13,611 nucleotides of DNA, from the NCBI GenBank assembly GCA_030642205.1, contig DAOWOF010000039.1, positions 1 to 13,611 on the forward strand, in the 5' to 3' direction. This document shows, in pieces, positions 1 through 6,942 of the stretch. The notes below the pieces were generated by a model, which was given only the letters and a program-made list of their open reading frames with translations, made no database searches and was not told the origin of the DNA. This stretch comes from Desulfobacteraceae bacterium. Its GTDB lineage: Bacteria > Desulfobacterota > DSM-4660 > Desulfatiglandales > Desulfatiglandaceae. Every line of letters starts with the position of its first letter. Positions within the stretch are counted from its first letter, which is position 1. The position numbers were made by a program, and so were the translations under genes.

Positions 1-388
1 AGATTTTGCCACAGATGGTCTTTTTGTTTGTGGATTGGCTCATTATCCCAAACCCCTTGATGAAAGCATAGCCCAGTCCATGGCTGCTGCTGCCAGAGCT
101 GTTACTGTGCTTTCCAGGTCCTCTATCCAGGTTTCGCCGCTGGTCTCTCAGGTAGATCCTGAGAAGTGTATTGGCTGCGGTCTTTGCGAGGAAATATGTC
201 CATTTAGCGCGATTATACTTGAAGAAATTGAAGGCAAGGGTAAGCGGGCAAAAAATATCATAGCTTCTTGTAAGGGATGTGGTTTGTGCGCTGCTTCGTG
301 TCCAAAAAAGGCTATTGATATGCTGCATTTTCGTAATCGACAGATTGAGGTAACGGTTTGCGCTGTAAATAGTGGCGGTTCAATTTGA
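1..388 (+). CDS. HdrA-like FAD/iron-sulfur protein, C-terminal part (5' end outside window)
   Basis: This is the carboxyl end of a heterodisulfide reductase subunit A-type flavoprotein; the frame is open from base 2, so the start lies upstream of the window. The first residues (DGLFVCGLAHYPKPLDESIA) match the last part of the HdrA FAD domain, and the same region occurs in the 1005-residue HdrA downstream (GIFLCGTAHGPKLISEAI). Two ferredoxin-type 4Fe-4S motifs follow: CIGCGLCEEICP from about 167 and CKGCGLCAASCP from about 271. HdrA is the electron-bifurcating FAD subunit of Hdr complexes in the cytoplasm. The gene ends in TGA at 386-388, 32 bp before the next gene, and probably belongs to the same operon. 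The N-terminal part is unseen, so whether it is also a double-module protein or carries Sec cannot be judged. The TGA at 386 looks like a true stop: the conserved domain is complete and TAA follows two codons later. Confidence 0.9.
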   Translation, partial: DFATDGLFVCGLAHYPKPLDESIAQSMAAAARAVTVLSRSSIQVSPLVSQVDPEKCIGCGLCEEICPFSAIILEEIEGKGKRAKNIIASCKGCGLCAASCPKKAIDMLHFRNRQIEVTVCAVNSGGSI

Positions 389-420
389 GTTAAATAAATG
401 CAATTGAAAGAGGTATATAT

Positions 421-1170
421 ATGGCAGATTATGAGCCAAAGATTGTTGCTTTTCTTTGCAACTGGTGTGCTTATGCCGGGGCTGATCTGGCCGGTGTGTC
501 ACGCCTCCAGTATCCATCCAATTTACGGACAATACGAGTCATGTGTTCTGGCAGGATAGATCCTTCCTTTATTATAAAGGCCTTTCAGGAGGGATGTGAT
601 GGCGTCCTGGTCAGCGGGTGACATTTCGGTGATTGTCATTACCTGGATGGTAATGTTCAAGCAGAAAAAAAGGTTCGTTTAACGCAGAAATTATTAGAAA
701 TTGCTGGTATTGGCAAGGATCGTTTGCACCTGGCATGGGTCTCTTCAGCGGAAGCCCAGCATTTTGTAGACGTTGCCAACAAGGTAACAGAATCAATAAA
801 AAGCCAGGGGCCTCTCAAGGCCGATGAATTACAGATGCAGCTTTCAGCGGCAGAGATGACTGTTAACGAAGAGGCTGTGCGCTGGCTGGTTGGCAAGGAA
901 ATAACGATAACATCAAAAGGGGATGTCTATGGCCGCAAATGGGATGTTAATCGCTATGAAGCATTTTTAGATTCTGCTCTTGAAAAAGTCTATCATAAAA
1001 ATCTGATCTGTCTGGCAATTAAGGCAGATTTTACCTCAGTGAGGGAGATTAGTAAAAAAACAGGACTTATTCTGCAACGGGTTTCCTATTTATTAGCTGA
1101 TCTTGAGAAGACTAATATGGTGGAATTCATGGGTATGCAAGATAGTAAACCGGTATTCGCAGTCATATAG
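421..1170 (+). CDS. mvhD: Selenocysteine-containing MvhD-like electron-transfer protein with C-terminal winged-helix-like extension
   Basis: A 249-residue protein if the in-frame TGA at 619-621 is read as Sec67. Residues 1-130 are an MvhD (hydrogenase iron-sulfur delta subunit) domain, which passes electrons to HdrA in methanogens. Conserved ligand positions visible are C13, C16 (CNWCAYAGADLAG), C42 (RVMCSGR), U67 and C72 (SGUHFGDCHY). The paralogue at 4283-4693 has Cys at 67 in the matching motif VGCLEGTCHY, which supports Sec rather than a stop. The frame stays open after the TGA and keeps family residues. A hairpin suited to SECIS lies at 637-655. Residues about 131-193 look helical, and 194-249 (ADFTSVREISKKTGL...SYLLADLEKTNMVEFMG) resemble a winged helix-turn-helix; methanogen MvhD ends near 140 residues. 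The start ATG follows AAAGAGG. Reading this as a truncated 66-residue ORF plus a separate ORF is much less likely. The symbol follows the family. Confidence 0.88.
637..655 (+). promoter_or_regulatory. Putative bacterial SECIS element for Sec67 of the first MvhD
   Basis: A perfect 7-bp stem (CATTACC/GGTAATG) closes a five-base loop TGGAT at 644-648. The loop starts 22 nt after the UGA at 619-621. Bacterial SECIS elements are short hairpins just downstream of UGA whose apical loop contains G residues bound by SelB; both the spacing and the GG in the loop fit. The stem lies inside the coding sequence (HYLDGN). The assignment rests on visual pairing and was not scored by software. Confidence 0.7.
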
Positions 1171-1265
1171 CCATTTGGATTAACAGAATCATTGTCTATC
1201 GTTTTCTTGAAAAATTCCTGGAAGCTATACAGATGACAACTGGCTAATATATTTAGGGAGGAAAA

Positions 1266-4200
1266 ATGGCTAATAAAAGCGGATCTGTAATGGTCGTTGG
1301 TGCTGGGATTGCAGGCATGCAGGCATCGCTGGATCTCGCCAATTCGAATTATAATGTTTATCTGGTGGAAAAATCACCTACTATCGGAGGGCTAATGGCC
1401 CGGCTCGATAAGACTTTTCCCACCAATGATTGTACGATGTGAGTAATCTCACCTAAACTGGTCGAGGTCGGCCGGCATATAAATATTAATTTAATTACAA
1501 ATAGTGAAGTTCAAAGTATTAAAGGGGAACCAGGCGATTTTCAGGTCACCCTGACCAATTATCCACGGTATATAGATCCGGATTTATGCACAGGGTGTGG
1601 AGATTGTGCCAAACACTGTCCTGCCACTGCGGTAAATGCGATCAATAAAAATCTGGATGACAGAAGGGCAGCCTACATCGAATACGCCCAGGCAGTGCCA
1701 TTGGCCTATGCCATTGATCTGGATACATGTGTGGGTTGCGGTCTTTGTGAAAATATGTGTATGGCAAAGGCTATTAAATATAATGATGAAGAACATGAAA
1801 CAAATGTCAGGGTCGGATCTATTATTTTATCTCCGGGAACCCAGGGGTTTGATCCTACAGGATATGACATCTGGGGTTATGGACGTTTTCCAAATGTAGT
1901 CACGAGTGAAGGTTTTGAGCGTATCCTCTCTGCAGGAGGACCTTATTTCGGGCATGTGATGCGGCCCCTTGACAGGGAAGAGCCCAAGAGAATTGCCTGG
2001 CTACAGTGTGTTGGATCCCGTGATACTCATAGATGCGGCAATGATTATTGTTCGTCAGTATGCTGTATGTACGCTGTTAAAGAGGCTATGATCGCCAAAG
2101 AGCATATCCATGGCGACATTGATACCGTTATCTTTTATATGGATATGAGGACAGTTGGCAAAGATTATGAGAAATATTTTCTAAGGGCCAGAGATAAGGA
2201 TGGCGTTCGTTTTGTGAAATCCAGGGTGCATAGCATAGATGAAATCCCTGAGACCGGCGATCTTACTGTGACATATGCGGATGAGTCAGGAAATATCATA
2301 GAAGAGATCTTCAGTATGGTCGTCCTTTCGGTGGGACTTACCATACCTGACACCGCAATTGAGCTTGCTAATCGTCTTGATATTGATCTCAATAAAAATA
2401 ATTTTGTAAAAACAGGCCCGTTTACCCCTGTCGCCACATCCCGACCTGGAATTTATACATGTGGCGTCTTTCAGGGGCCAAAGGATATCCCCGGATCAGT
2501 TATCGAGGCAAGCGCCGCTGCCTGTCTGGCAGGAGCCGATTTATCGGAAGCGAGGGGGAAGGATACAAAGGTAATCGAATTACCAAAACAAAAGGATATT
2601 ACAGGAGAAGAGCCACGTATTGGTGTTTTTGTCTGTAATTGCGGTATTAATATTGGTGGAATTATTGATGTGACCTCTGTTCAGGATTACTCGGCCAAAC
2701 TGCCCAACGTTGTCTTTACTGATCAGAATCTCTTTACCTGTTCCCAGGATACACAGGAAAAGATAAAAGAGAAGATAAAGGAACATAATCTAAATCGGGT
2801 TGTGGTGGCATCATGCAGTCCAAAAACACATGAACCGATGTTTATGGAGACTCTTGAGGCCTGCGGCCTTAACCGGTACCTTTTTGAAATGGCTAATATC
2901 AGGAATCAGGATTCATGGATTCATTCAAAGACCCCTGACCTGGCGACTCAAAAGGCAAAAGATCTGGTTAGAATGTCTGTTGCCAGAGCTGCTGCTTTAA
3001 ATCCTCTTAAAGAGAAGATCATCAATGTTATACAGCGGGCTTTGGTAATTGGAGGCGGAATTGCGGGGATGAATTCCGCTTTAAGCCTTGCTCATCAAGG
3101 TTTTGATGTGGTTATCCTTGAAAAGGATAGAGAACTTGGAGGGTTTAGCCGGAAACTTATTCATACTATTGAGGGCGGCGATGTTCAGGCTTATATCAAG
3201 GAACTGATTGGTAAGATTAGCGCTCATCACAGGATTAATATCCTGAAAGAGGCTAATGTAACTGCTTTTGGTGGATATAAGGGCAATTTCACAACAGATG
3301 TTATTGTGGGGCCTGATAAAGAAAAACATATAATCAAACATGGTGTAATTATTGTTGCAACCGGTGCCAATGAATACCAGCCTCATGAATATCTTTATGG
3401 TGATGATGACCGGGTTATGACTCAGGTTGAGCTGGCTGACCGTCTTGAGAATAAGGGCGCTTCTGATTTGAAAAATATTGTCATGATTCAGTGTGTTGGA
3501 TCTCGAAATGACGAAAACCAGGAATGTTCGCGTATCTGTTGTCAGAGTGCAATCAAAAATGCCCTTGACGTAAAAGAAAGCAACCCTGATGCTCAGGTTT
3601 TTATTTTATATCGGGATATCCGCACTTATGGCCTTTTGGAAGGATTCTATACCGAAGCAAGGAGAAAAGGTGTGATTTTTATTCAATATAAGCAAGATAA
3701 TCCACCTGATGTTCAGGCTGATTCCCAAGGGCTTTTTGTTACAGTCAGGGATCATGTGCTGGAACGTGATATCCGGATTCAGACAGATCTTTTGGCCTTG
3801 AGCACCGGTTTTGTGGCTGCGGATACTGAGAAACTCAGTCGTATAATGAAGCTCAATCGCAATCCTGAGGGCTATTTTTTAGAGGCTCATGTTAAGTTGC
3901 GGCCGGTTGATATGCCTGGAGATGGAATTTTTCTTTGTGGAACCGCACACGGGCCCAAGTTAATATCTGAGGCAATTTCTCAGGCACAGGCTGCGGCTTC
4001 AAGGGCAACGACTTTTTTGGCTAATTCAGAGATAAAACTCTCCGCAATAACAGCCAAGGTTGATATCGAACATTGTGTAAAATGTCTTACCTGTGTCCGT
4101 TCTTGTCCCTTTGAGGTGCCTGTTTTTAATCTAACGGAGAAGGTTATTGAGATTGATGAGGCCATGTGTCATGGCTGTGGCGTATGCGCCGGAGTCTGTC

Positions 4201-4283
4201 CCAGACAGGCAATTCAGTTGAGTTTTTATGAAGATGACCAGATAGCTTGTAAGATTGACGCACTGCTGGCAGGAGGAATGTAA
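1266..4283 (+). CDS. hdrA: Selenocysteine-containing double-module HdrA (heterodisulfide reductase subunit A-like)
   Basis: A 1005-residue FAD/iron-sulfur protein if TGA 1440-1442 is Sec59. The start ATG follows AGGGAGGAAAA. Module 1: FAD-binding VVGAGIAG (about 10-17), then FPTNDCTMUVISPKLVEVGR with Sec59 at the usual HdrA Cys position. Next come 4Fe-4S motifs C108/111/114/118 and C155/158/161/165, then the HdrA-specific cluster motif C248...C257...C262 with C266-C267. A linker begins VFVCNCGINIGG (C457, C459). Module 2: VIGGGIAGMN (594-603) and C743...C754...C758-C759, but no Cys/Sec at the position matching Sec59. The C-terminus has two more 4Fe-4S motifs, C937/940/943/947 and C968/971/974/978. 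HdrA bifurcates electrons at FAD between a low-potential acceptor (ferredoxin) and a high-potential one. The stop overlaps the next start (TAATG), implying translational coupling to the second MvhD. Starting instead at an internal codon after the TGA would lose the first FAD site. Confidence 0.92.
1458..1475 (+). promoter_or_regulatory. Putative bacterial SECIS element for Sec59 of HdrA
   Basis: A 6-bp stem (CTGGTC/GGCCGG, with two G-U pairs in RNA) closes a loop GAGGTC at 1464-1469. The loop begins 21 nt after the UGA at 1440-1442, nearly the same spacing as at the other two UGA sites, and holds GG as they do. This is the weakest of the three stems because of its G-U pairs. Confidence 0.6.
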
Positions 4284-4693
4284 TGACCGATTTTGAGCCT
4301 ATAATCATAGCATTTTGCTGTGACTTCTGAGGATATTCAGCTGCGGACCTGGCAGGGTCCATGAGACTGGAATATCCTTCAAATATAAAAATAATCAGGG
4401 TGCCCTGCTCTGGGAAGGTTGATGTAATGTATCTTTTAAGAGCTATACAAAAGGGCGCTGACGGAGTTTATGTGGTTGGTTGTCTGGAAGGAACCTGTCA
4501 TTATAACGAGGGAAATTTCAGGGCCAGCGAAAGGGTTAAGCATGTTCAGATGTTACTGGAAGAGGTGGGCCTGGAAGGCGACAGGGTAAGGATGTACAAC
4601 CTGTCATCAGGTGAAGGTCCGACTTTTGCGGCCTATGCTAAAGAGATGACTGAACACATTCGCAAGCTGGGACCGAACCGATTAAATAAATAA
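4283..4693 (+). CDS. mvhD: Selenocysteine-containing MvhD (hydrogenase iron-sulfur delta subunit family)
   Basis: A 136-residue protein if TGA 4328-4330 is read as Sec16. It starts at ATG 4283, overlapping the HdrA stop by one base, with AGGAGG upstream. The N-terminus MTDFEPIIIAFCCDFUGYSA places Sec in the family motif usually written C-x2-C (CNWCSYAGADLAG in relatives; C13/C16 in the upstream paralogue). The remaining conserved positions are Cys: C42 (RVPCSGK), C67 and C72 (VGCLEGTCHY). The length is that of a plain MvhD, without the extension of the upstream paralogue. In characterised Hdr complexes MvhD carries a 2Fe-2S cluster and relays electrons to HdrA. Coupling to the hdrA stop suggests this copy is the direct partner of the double-module HdrA. 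Translation from the next ATG (4361) would remove the N-terminal metal-site motif, so I reject that start. Confidence 0.9.
4331..4377 (+). promoter_or_regulatory. Putative extended SECIS element for Sec16 of the second MvhD
   Basis: An outer stem of 8 perfect base pairs, GGATATTC (4331-4338) with GAATATCC (4370-4377), starts directly after the UGA; a ninth pair could use the A of the UGA itself and T4378. Inside is a 5-bp stem GGACC (4345-4349)/GGTCC (4356-4360) closing the loop TGGCAG, which starts 19 nt after the UGA. The apical GG and the spacing match the other two sites. This is the strongest fold of the three. Confidence 0.72.
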
Positions 4694-4813
4694 CTCGCCA
4701 ATCTATAGGCTTTCAGAGAATTAGTTTTACAAGGCCAGAGAAAGAAACCAGGATAAGCACTACAGATTAGTACGTCATCGAGGATTCCGACTGATAATGC
4801 AATAAAATTATTT

Positions 4814-4871
4814 AGCTGAAGTTCTATATCGTCATGAACGGATTTTAAACTGCAAGATCAAAACTTCAGCT
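4814..4871 (+). repeat. 10-bp perfect inverted repeat in the leader of metV
   Basis: AGCTGAAGTT (4814-4823) and AACTTCAGCT (4862-4871) are exact reverse complements separated by 38 bases. They lie in the 201-bp gap between the second mvhD and metV, just before the GAGGAGG ribosome site. No long T run follows, so it does not look like a simple terminator. It could be an mRNA leader fold, a processing site or an operator. No convincing promoter or short gene was seen in the rest of the gap. Confidence 0.45.
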
Positions 4872-4894
4872 TTATTGGCAATTGAGGAGGAAAC

Positions 4895-5566
4895 ATGATA
4901 GTAGCCAAAAGAAAGCCTTTTGAGGAAATAAAGGAGATGCTCAAAGGCTATAAAAAAGTTCTGAATGTCGGTTGCGGGACATGTGTTGCAGTATGTCTGG
5001 CAGGTGGAGAAAAGGAAGTGGATGTCCTTAACATCGAACTTGATATGGCTGGAAAATTGGATGAAAATCCGATTGAATTAGGCGCCATGACCATTGAGAG
5101 ACAGTGCGACAGGGAATACCTTGAGGCGCTGGATCCATTGGTTGATGATTATGATGCCATTTTATCTATGGCCTGTGGAGCCGGGATACAGTTTTTGGCA
5201 GAAAGATATCCTCATAAACCGATTTTTCCAGCCGTAGACACTACCTTTATTGGCGTAAACCAGGGCGTAGGATGGTATGAGGAAAGGTGCAGATCCTGCG
5301 GCAGCTGCGTTTTGGGTTTGACCGGTGGAATCTGTCCTGTAACGATGTGCGCCAAAGGCCTTTATAATGGGCCATGTGGTGGAACGAACAAGGGCAGTTG
5401 TGAAATCGATAAAGACCAGCCTTGTGCCTGGTATTTAATCTATGAACGACTCAGCAGACAAGGCCGCCTGGATAATATCCTTAAATTTTCACCTGCAACT
5501 GATTGGCAAAATCAGATTCCCAGGACCCTTATTCAGCCTGGTTATAAAAAATCTGAAGAGGTTTAA
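4895..5566 (+). CDS. metV: MetV, iron-sulfur subunit of methylenetetrahydrofolate reductase
   Basis: A 223-residue protein of the MetV (MTHFR C-terminal/zinc-finger-like) family, the small partner of MetF in acetogen-type MetVF enzymes. The N-terminal half has the Cys-rich turn VGCGTCVAVCLAGGEKEV (about 26-43) and a later MACGAGIQ. The C-terminal half is dense in Cys: ERCRSCGSCVLG, GGICPVTMCAKGLYNGPCGG, GSCEIDKDQPCAW. These fit 4Fe-4S or other metal binding; I cannot tell from sequence which clusters are built. The family role is to pass electrons to the flavin of MetF for reduction of methylene-tetrahydrofolate to methyl-tetrahydrofolate in the methyl branch of the Wood-Ljungdahl pathway, or the reverse reaction during acetate oxidation. 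The start ATG follows a near-ideal GAGGAGG. It lies 89 bp before metF and downstream of hdrA-mvhD, matching the metV/metF-hdr-mvhD gene neighbourhood known from acetogens such as Moorella. Confidence 0.9.
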   Translation: MIVAKRKPFEEIKEMLKGYKKVLNVGCGTCVAVCLAGGEKEVDVLNIELDMAGKLDENPIELGAMTIERQCDREYLEALDPLVDDYDAILSMACGAGIQFLAERYPHKPIFPAVDTTFIGVNQGVGWYEERCRSCGSCVLGLTGGICPVTMCAKGLYNGPCGGTNKGSCEIDKDQPCAWYLIYERLSRQGRLDNILKFSPATDWQNQIPRTLIQPGYKKSEEV

Positions 5567-5655
5567 TAAAGCTGCCAGATAGGGGCTCTGATCTATCCTT
5601 TTTAACAGTTCCTACCTCAAAGCAAAAGCTTCTTACAAGTGGAGAAATATACGAA

Positions 5656-6579
5656 ATGAAATCAGGAAGTAATTTAGAAAAAGTCTTGGAAGCTGGACAT
5701 TTCGCATTTACCGGAGAACTTGGTCCTCCTCGTGGGACCAACGCGGAAGAGGTCAGGAAAAAGGCCCAGTTTCTAAAAGGCAATGTTGATTCAGTTAATA
5801 TTACAGATAACCAGACAGCCGTTGTCCGCATGTCAAGTTGGGCAGCTTCCCTGATTTTAATCAGCGAGGGCCTGGAACCTAATTTTCAGATGGTTTGCCG
5901 TGACCGAAATCGATTAGCCATGCAAAGTGATATCCTGGGAGCCTATGCTCATGGGATCAAGAATATGCTTTGTCTGTCAGGAGATCATCAGAAATTTGGA
6001 GATCATCCACAGGGCCTGGGTGTATTTGATATTGATTCCATGCAATTGATTAACATGGTAAAAGAGATGCGTGATGAGGGAAAATTCCTGGGTGGGGCTG
6101 ACATTGAGGATCCACCAAAGATCTTTATTGGTGCTGCCTCAAATCCATTTGCAGAACCAGTCGATTTCAGGGTTCATCGTTTGGCCAAAAAAATAGCAGC
6201 TGGAGCTGATTTCATCCAGACCCAGTGTATTTACAATATGGATCGTTTCAGGATTTTTATGAAACAGGCAGTAGATATGGGGCTTACTGAGAAATGCTAC
6301 ATCCTGGCTGGTGTAACCCCTATGAAGAGCGTCGGTATGGCACGCTATATGGCTAATTCTGTTCCTGGAATGGATGTCCCTGATTCACTAATTAAACGTC
6401 TGAAAGATGCGGGTAAAGGAAAAATTGCCGAAGAGGGTATTAAATTCGCTTTAGAACAAATTGAAGAATTTAAAGAGATGGAGGGAGTAGCAGGCGTTCA
6501 TCTCATGGCGATTGAATGGGAGCATAAAGTACCAGAGATTGCTGAAAGGGCAGGGGTACTTCCCAGGCCAACTTTCTGA
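5656..6579 (+). CDS. metF: Methylenetetrahydrofolate reductase MetF
   Basis: A 307-residue TIM-barrel flavoenzyme of the MetF family, close to the usual length of about 290-310. It interconverts 5,10-methylene-tetrahydrofolate and 5-methyl-tetrahydrofolate. The barrel's first strand reads FAFTGELGPPRG, with E21 at the place of the catalytic Glu of E. coli MetF. Further family features are NITDNQTAVVRMSS, NMLCLSGDHQKFGDHP (folate/FMN region), IFIGAASNPFAEP and GADFIQTQCIYN. The start ATG at 5656 has GTGGAGA about 10 bases upstream. Paired with MetV and placed after HdrA/MvhD, it probably takes electrons through iron-sulfur partners rather than acting as a stand-alone NADH enzyme; that is inference from context. 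It is the last gene of the plus-strand cluster, and a strong terminator begins 20 bp downstream. The TGA stop at 6577-6579 is ordinary: the domain is complete and another stop follows closely. Confidence 0.93.
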   Translation: MKSGSNLEKVLEAGHFAFTGELGPPRGTNAEEVRKKAQFLKGNVDSVNITDNQTAVVRMSSWAASLILISEGLEPNFQMVCRDRNRLAMQSDILGAYAHGIKNMLCLSGDHQKFGDHPQGLGVFDIDSMQLINMVKEMRDEGKFLGGADIEDPPKIFIGAASNPFAEPVDFRVHRLAKKIAAGADFIQTQCIYNMDRFRIFMKQAVDMGLTEKCYILAGVTPMKSVGMARYMANSVPGMDVPDSLIKRLKDAGKGKIAEEGIKFALEQIEEFKEMEGVAGVHLMAIEWEHKVPEIAERAGVLPRPTF

Positions 6580-6598
6580 TGCAATATATATGAATTAT

Positions 6599-6647
6599 AA
6601 AAAAGCTCGTAAAATCAATATCACATTGATCTTGCGAGCTTTTTTTA
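6599..6647. terminator. Bidirectional rho-independent terminator between metF and tRNA-Cys
   Basis: An almost continuous stem of about 20 bp (A-run plus GCTCG...ATCAAT pairing with ATTGAT...CGAGC plus T-run) closes the five-base loop ATCAC at 6620-6624. It has one mismatch and one G-U pair on the plus-strand transcript. Seven T follow on the plus strand, and six A at the left end give a U-run for the minus-strand transcript. It can therefore stop both metF and the convergent tRNA operon. Confidence 0.9.
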
Positions 6648-6673
6648 GGTAAAAAAGAGATATGCTTTATTTT

Positions 6674-6749
6674 TGGAGGCGGCAACCAGATTCGAACTGG
6701 TGAATAATGGTTTTGCAGACCACTGCCTTAGCCACTTGGCTATGCCGCC
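6674..6749 (-). tRNA. tRNA-Cys(GCA)
   Basis: The reverse complement folds as a 76-base tRNA. The acceptor stem is GGCGGCA/TGCCGCC followed by T and an encoded CCA. The anticodon loop is CTGCAAA with anticodon GCA on a GTGGT/ACCAT stem, and the T arm is ACCAG-TTCGAAT-CTGGT. It lies 12 bp downstream of tRNA-Gly and is probably co-transcribed with it. This is the cysteine tRNA; the selenocysteine tRNA (selC) needed by the left-hand genes is not in the window. Confidence 0.96.
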
Positions 6750-6761
6750 AAAGATTTTTTA

Positions 6762-6837
6762 TGGAGCGGGAAACGGGATTTGAACCCGCGACAATCACGT
6801 TGGCAACGTGAGGCTCTACCAGCTGAGCTATTCCCGC
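6762..6837 (-). tRNA. tRNA-Gly(GCC)
   Basis: The reverse complement gives a 76-base tRNA with acceptor stem GCGGGAA/TTCCCGC, discriminator T and encoded CCA. The anticodon stem TCACG/CGTGA holds the loop TTGCCAA (anticodon GCC), and the T arm is GCGGG-TTCAAAT-CCCGT. It is followed by tRNA-Cys and preceded by pgsA. The order pgsA, tRNA-Gly, tRNA-Cys resembles pgsA-glyW-cysT of E. coli. Confidence 0.96.
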
Positions 6838-6848
6838 ATAATTTTGCT

Positions 6849-6877
6849 ATTTTTGCAATTTACCTTTATTTTGTCAA
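6849..6877 (-). promoter_or_regulatory. Sigma-70-type promoter of the tRNA-Gly/tRNA-Cys operon
   Basis: On the minus strand a perfect -35 TTGACA (6877-6872) is followed by a 17-base spacer and AAAAAT (6854-6849) as a 4-of-6 match to the -10 TATAAT. The tRNA 5' end is 11 bases further on. The spacing is right, but the -10 box is imperfect. Confidence 0.55.
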
Positions 6878-6878
6878 T

Positions 6879-6898
6879 GAAAAAAGAAATCTTTTTTC
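6879..6898 (-). terminator. Possible weak AT-rich terminator after pgsA
   Basis: GAAAAAAG (6879-6886) and CTTTTTTC (6891-6898) pair perfectly around a four-base loop, about 45 bp past the pgsA stop. On the minus strand the second arm itself is a T-run. The stem is AT-rich and so weak. It abuts the -35 box of the tRNA promoter, so it could partly insulate the tRNAs from pgsA. Confidence 0.3.
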
Positions 6899-6942
6899 CA
6901 GGATATACCCGAAATATGTCTGGAATCAGCGCAGCTGAATAG

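Noticed and set aside
386..388. A possible fourth Sec codon at the end of the first HdrA fragment
   Set aside because: The second ferredoxin motif and the tail are already complete, and TAA follows after two codons, so this is an ordinary stop.
619..621. The in-frame TGA as a nonsense mutation or sequencing error making a pseudogene
   Set aside because: Three adjacent genes show the same pattern, each TGA is at a conserved Cys position, each has a properly spaced hairpin, and there is no other decay in the frames.
2165..2437. Antisense ORFs inside hdrA and in other genes, such as 2165-2437, 3081-3386, 8359-8628, 8636-8965 and 11376-11675
   Set aside because: They are shadow frames of well-supported genes, with no motifs or ribosome sites of their own.
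1695..4283. HdrA starting at the ORF from 1695
   Set aside because: It would lose the first FAD motif and the first 4Fe-4S motif, and it lacks a ribosome site. The frame is continuous from ATG 1266 with AGGGAGG upstream if TGA is read as Sec.
6577..6579. Sec read-through at the TGA of metF
   Set aside because: MetF is full length, no family Cys is expected there, another stop follows within a few codons, and the terminator begins 20 bp later.
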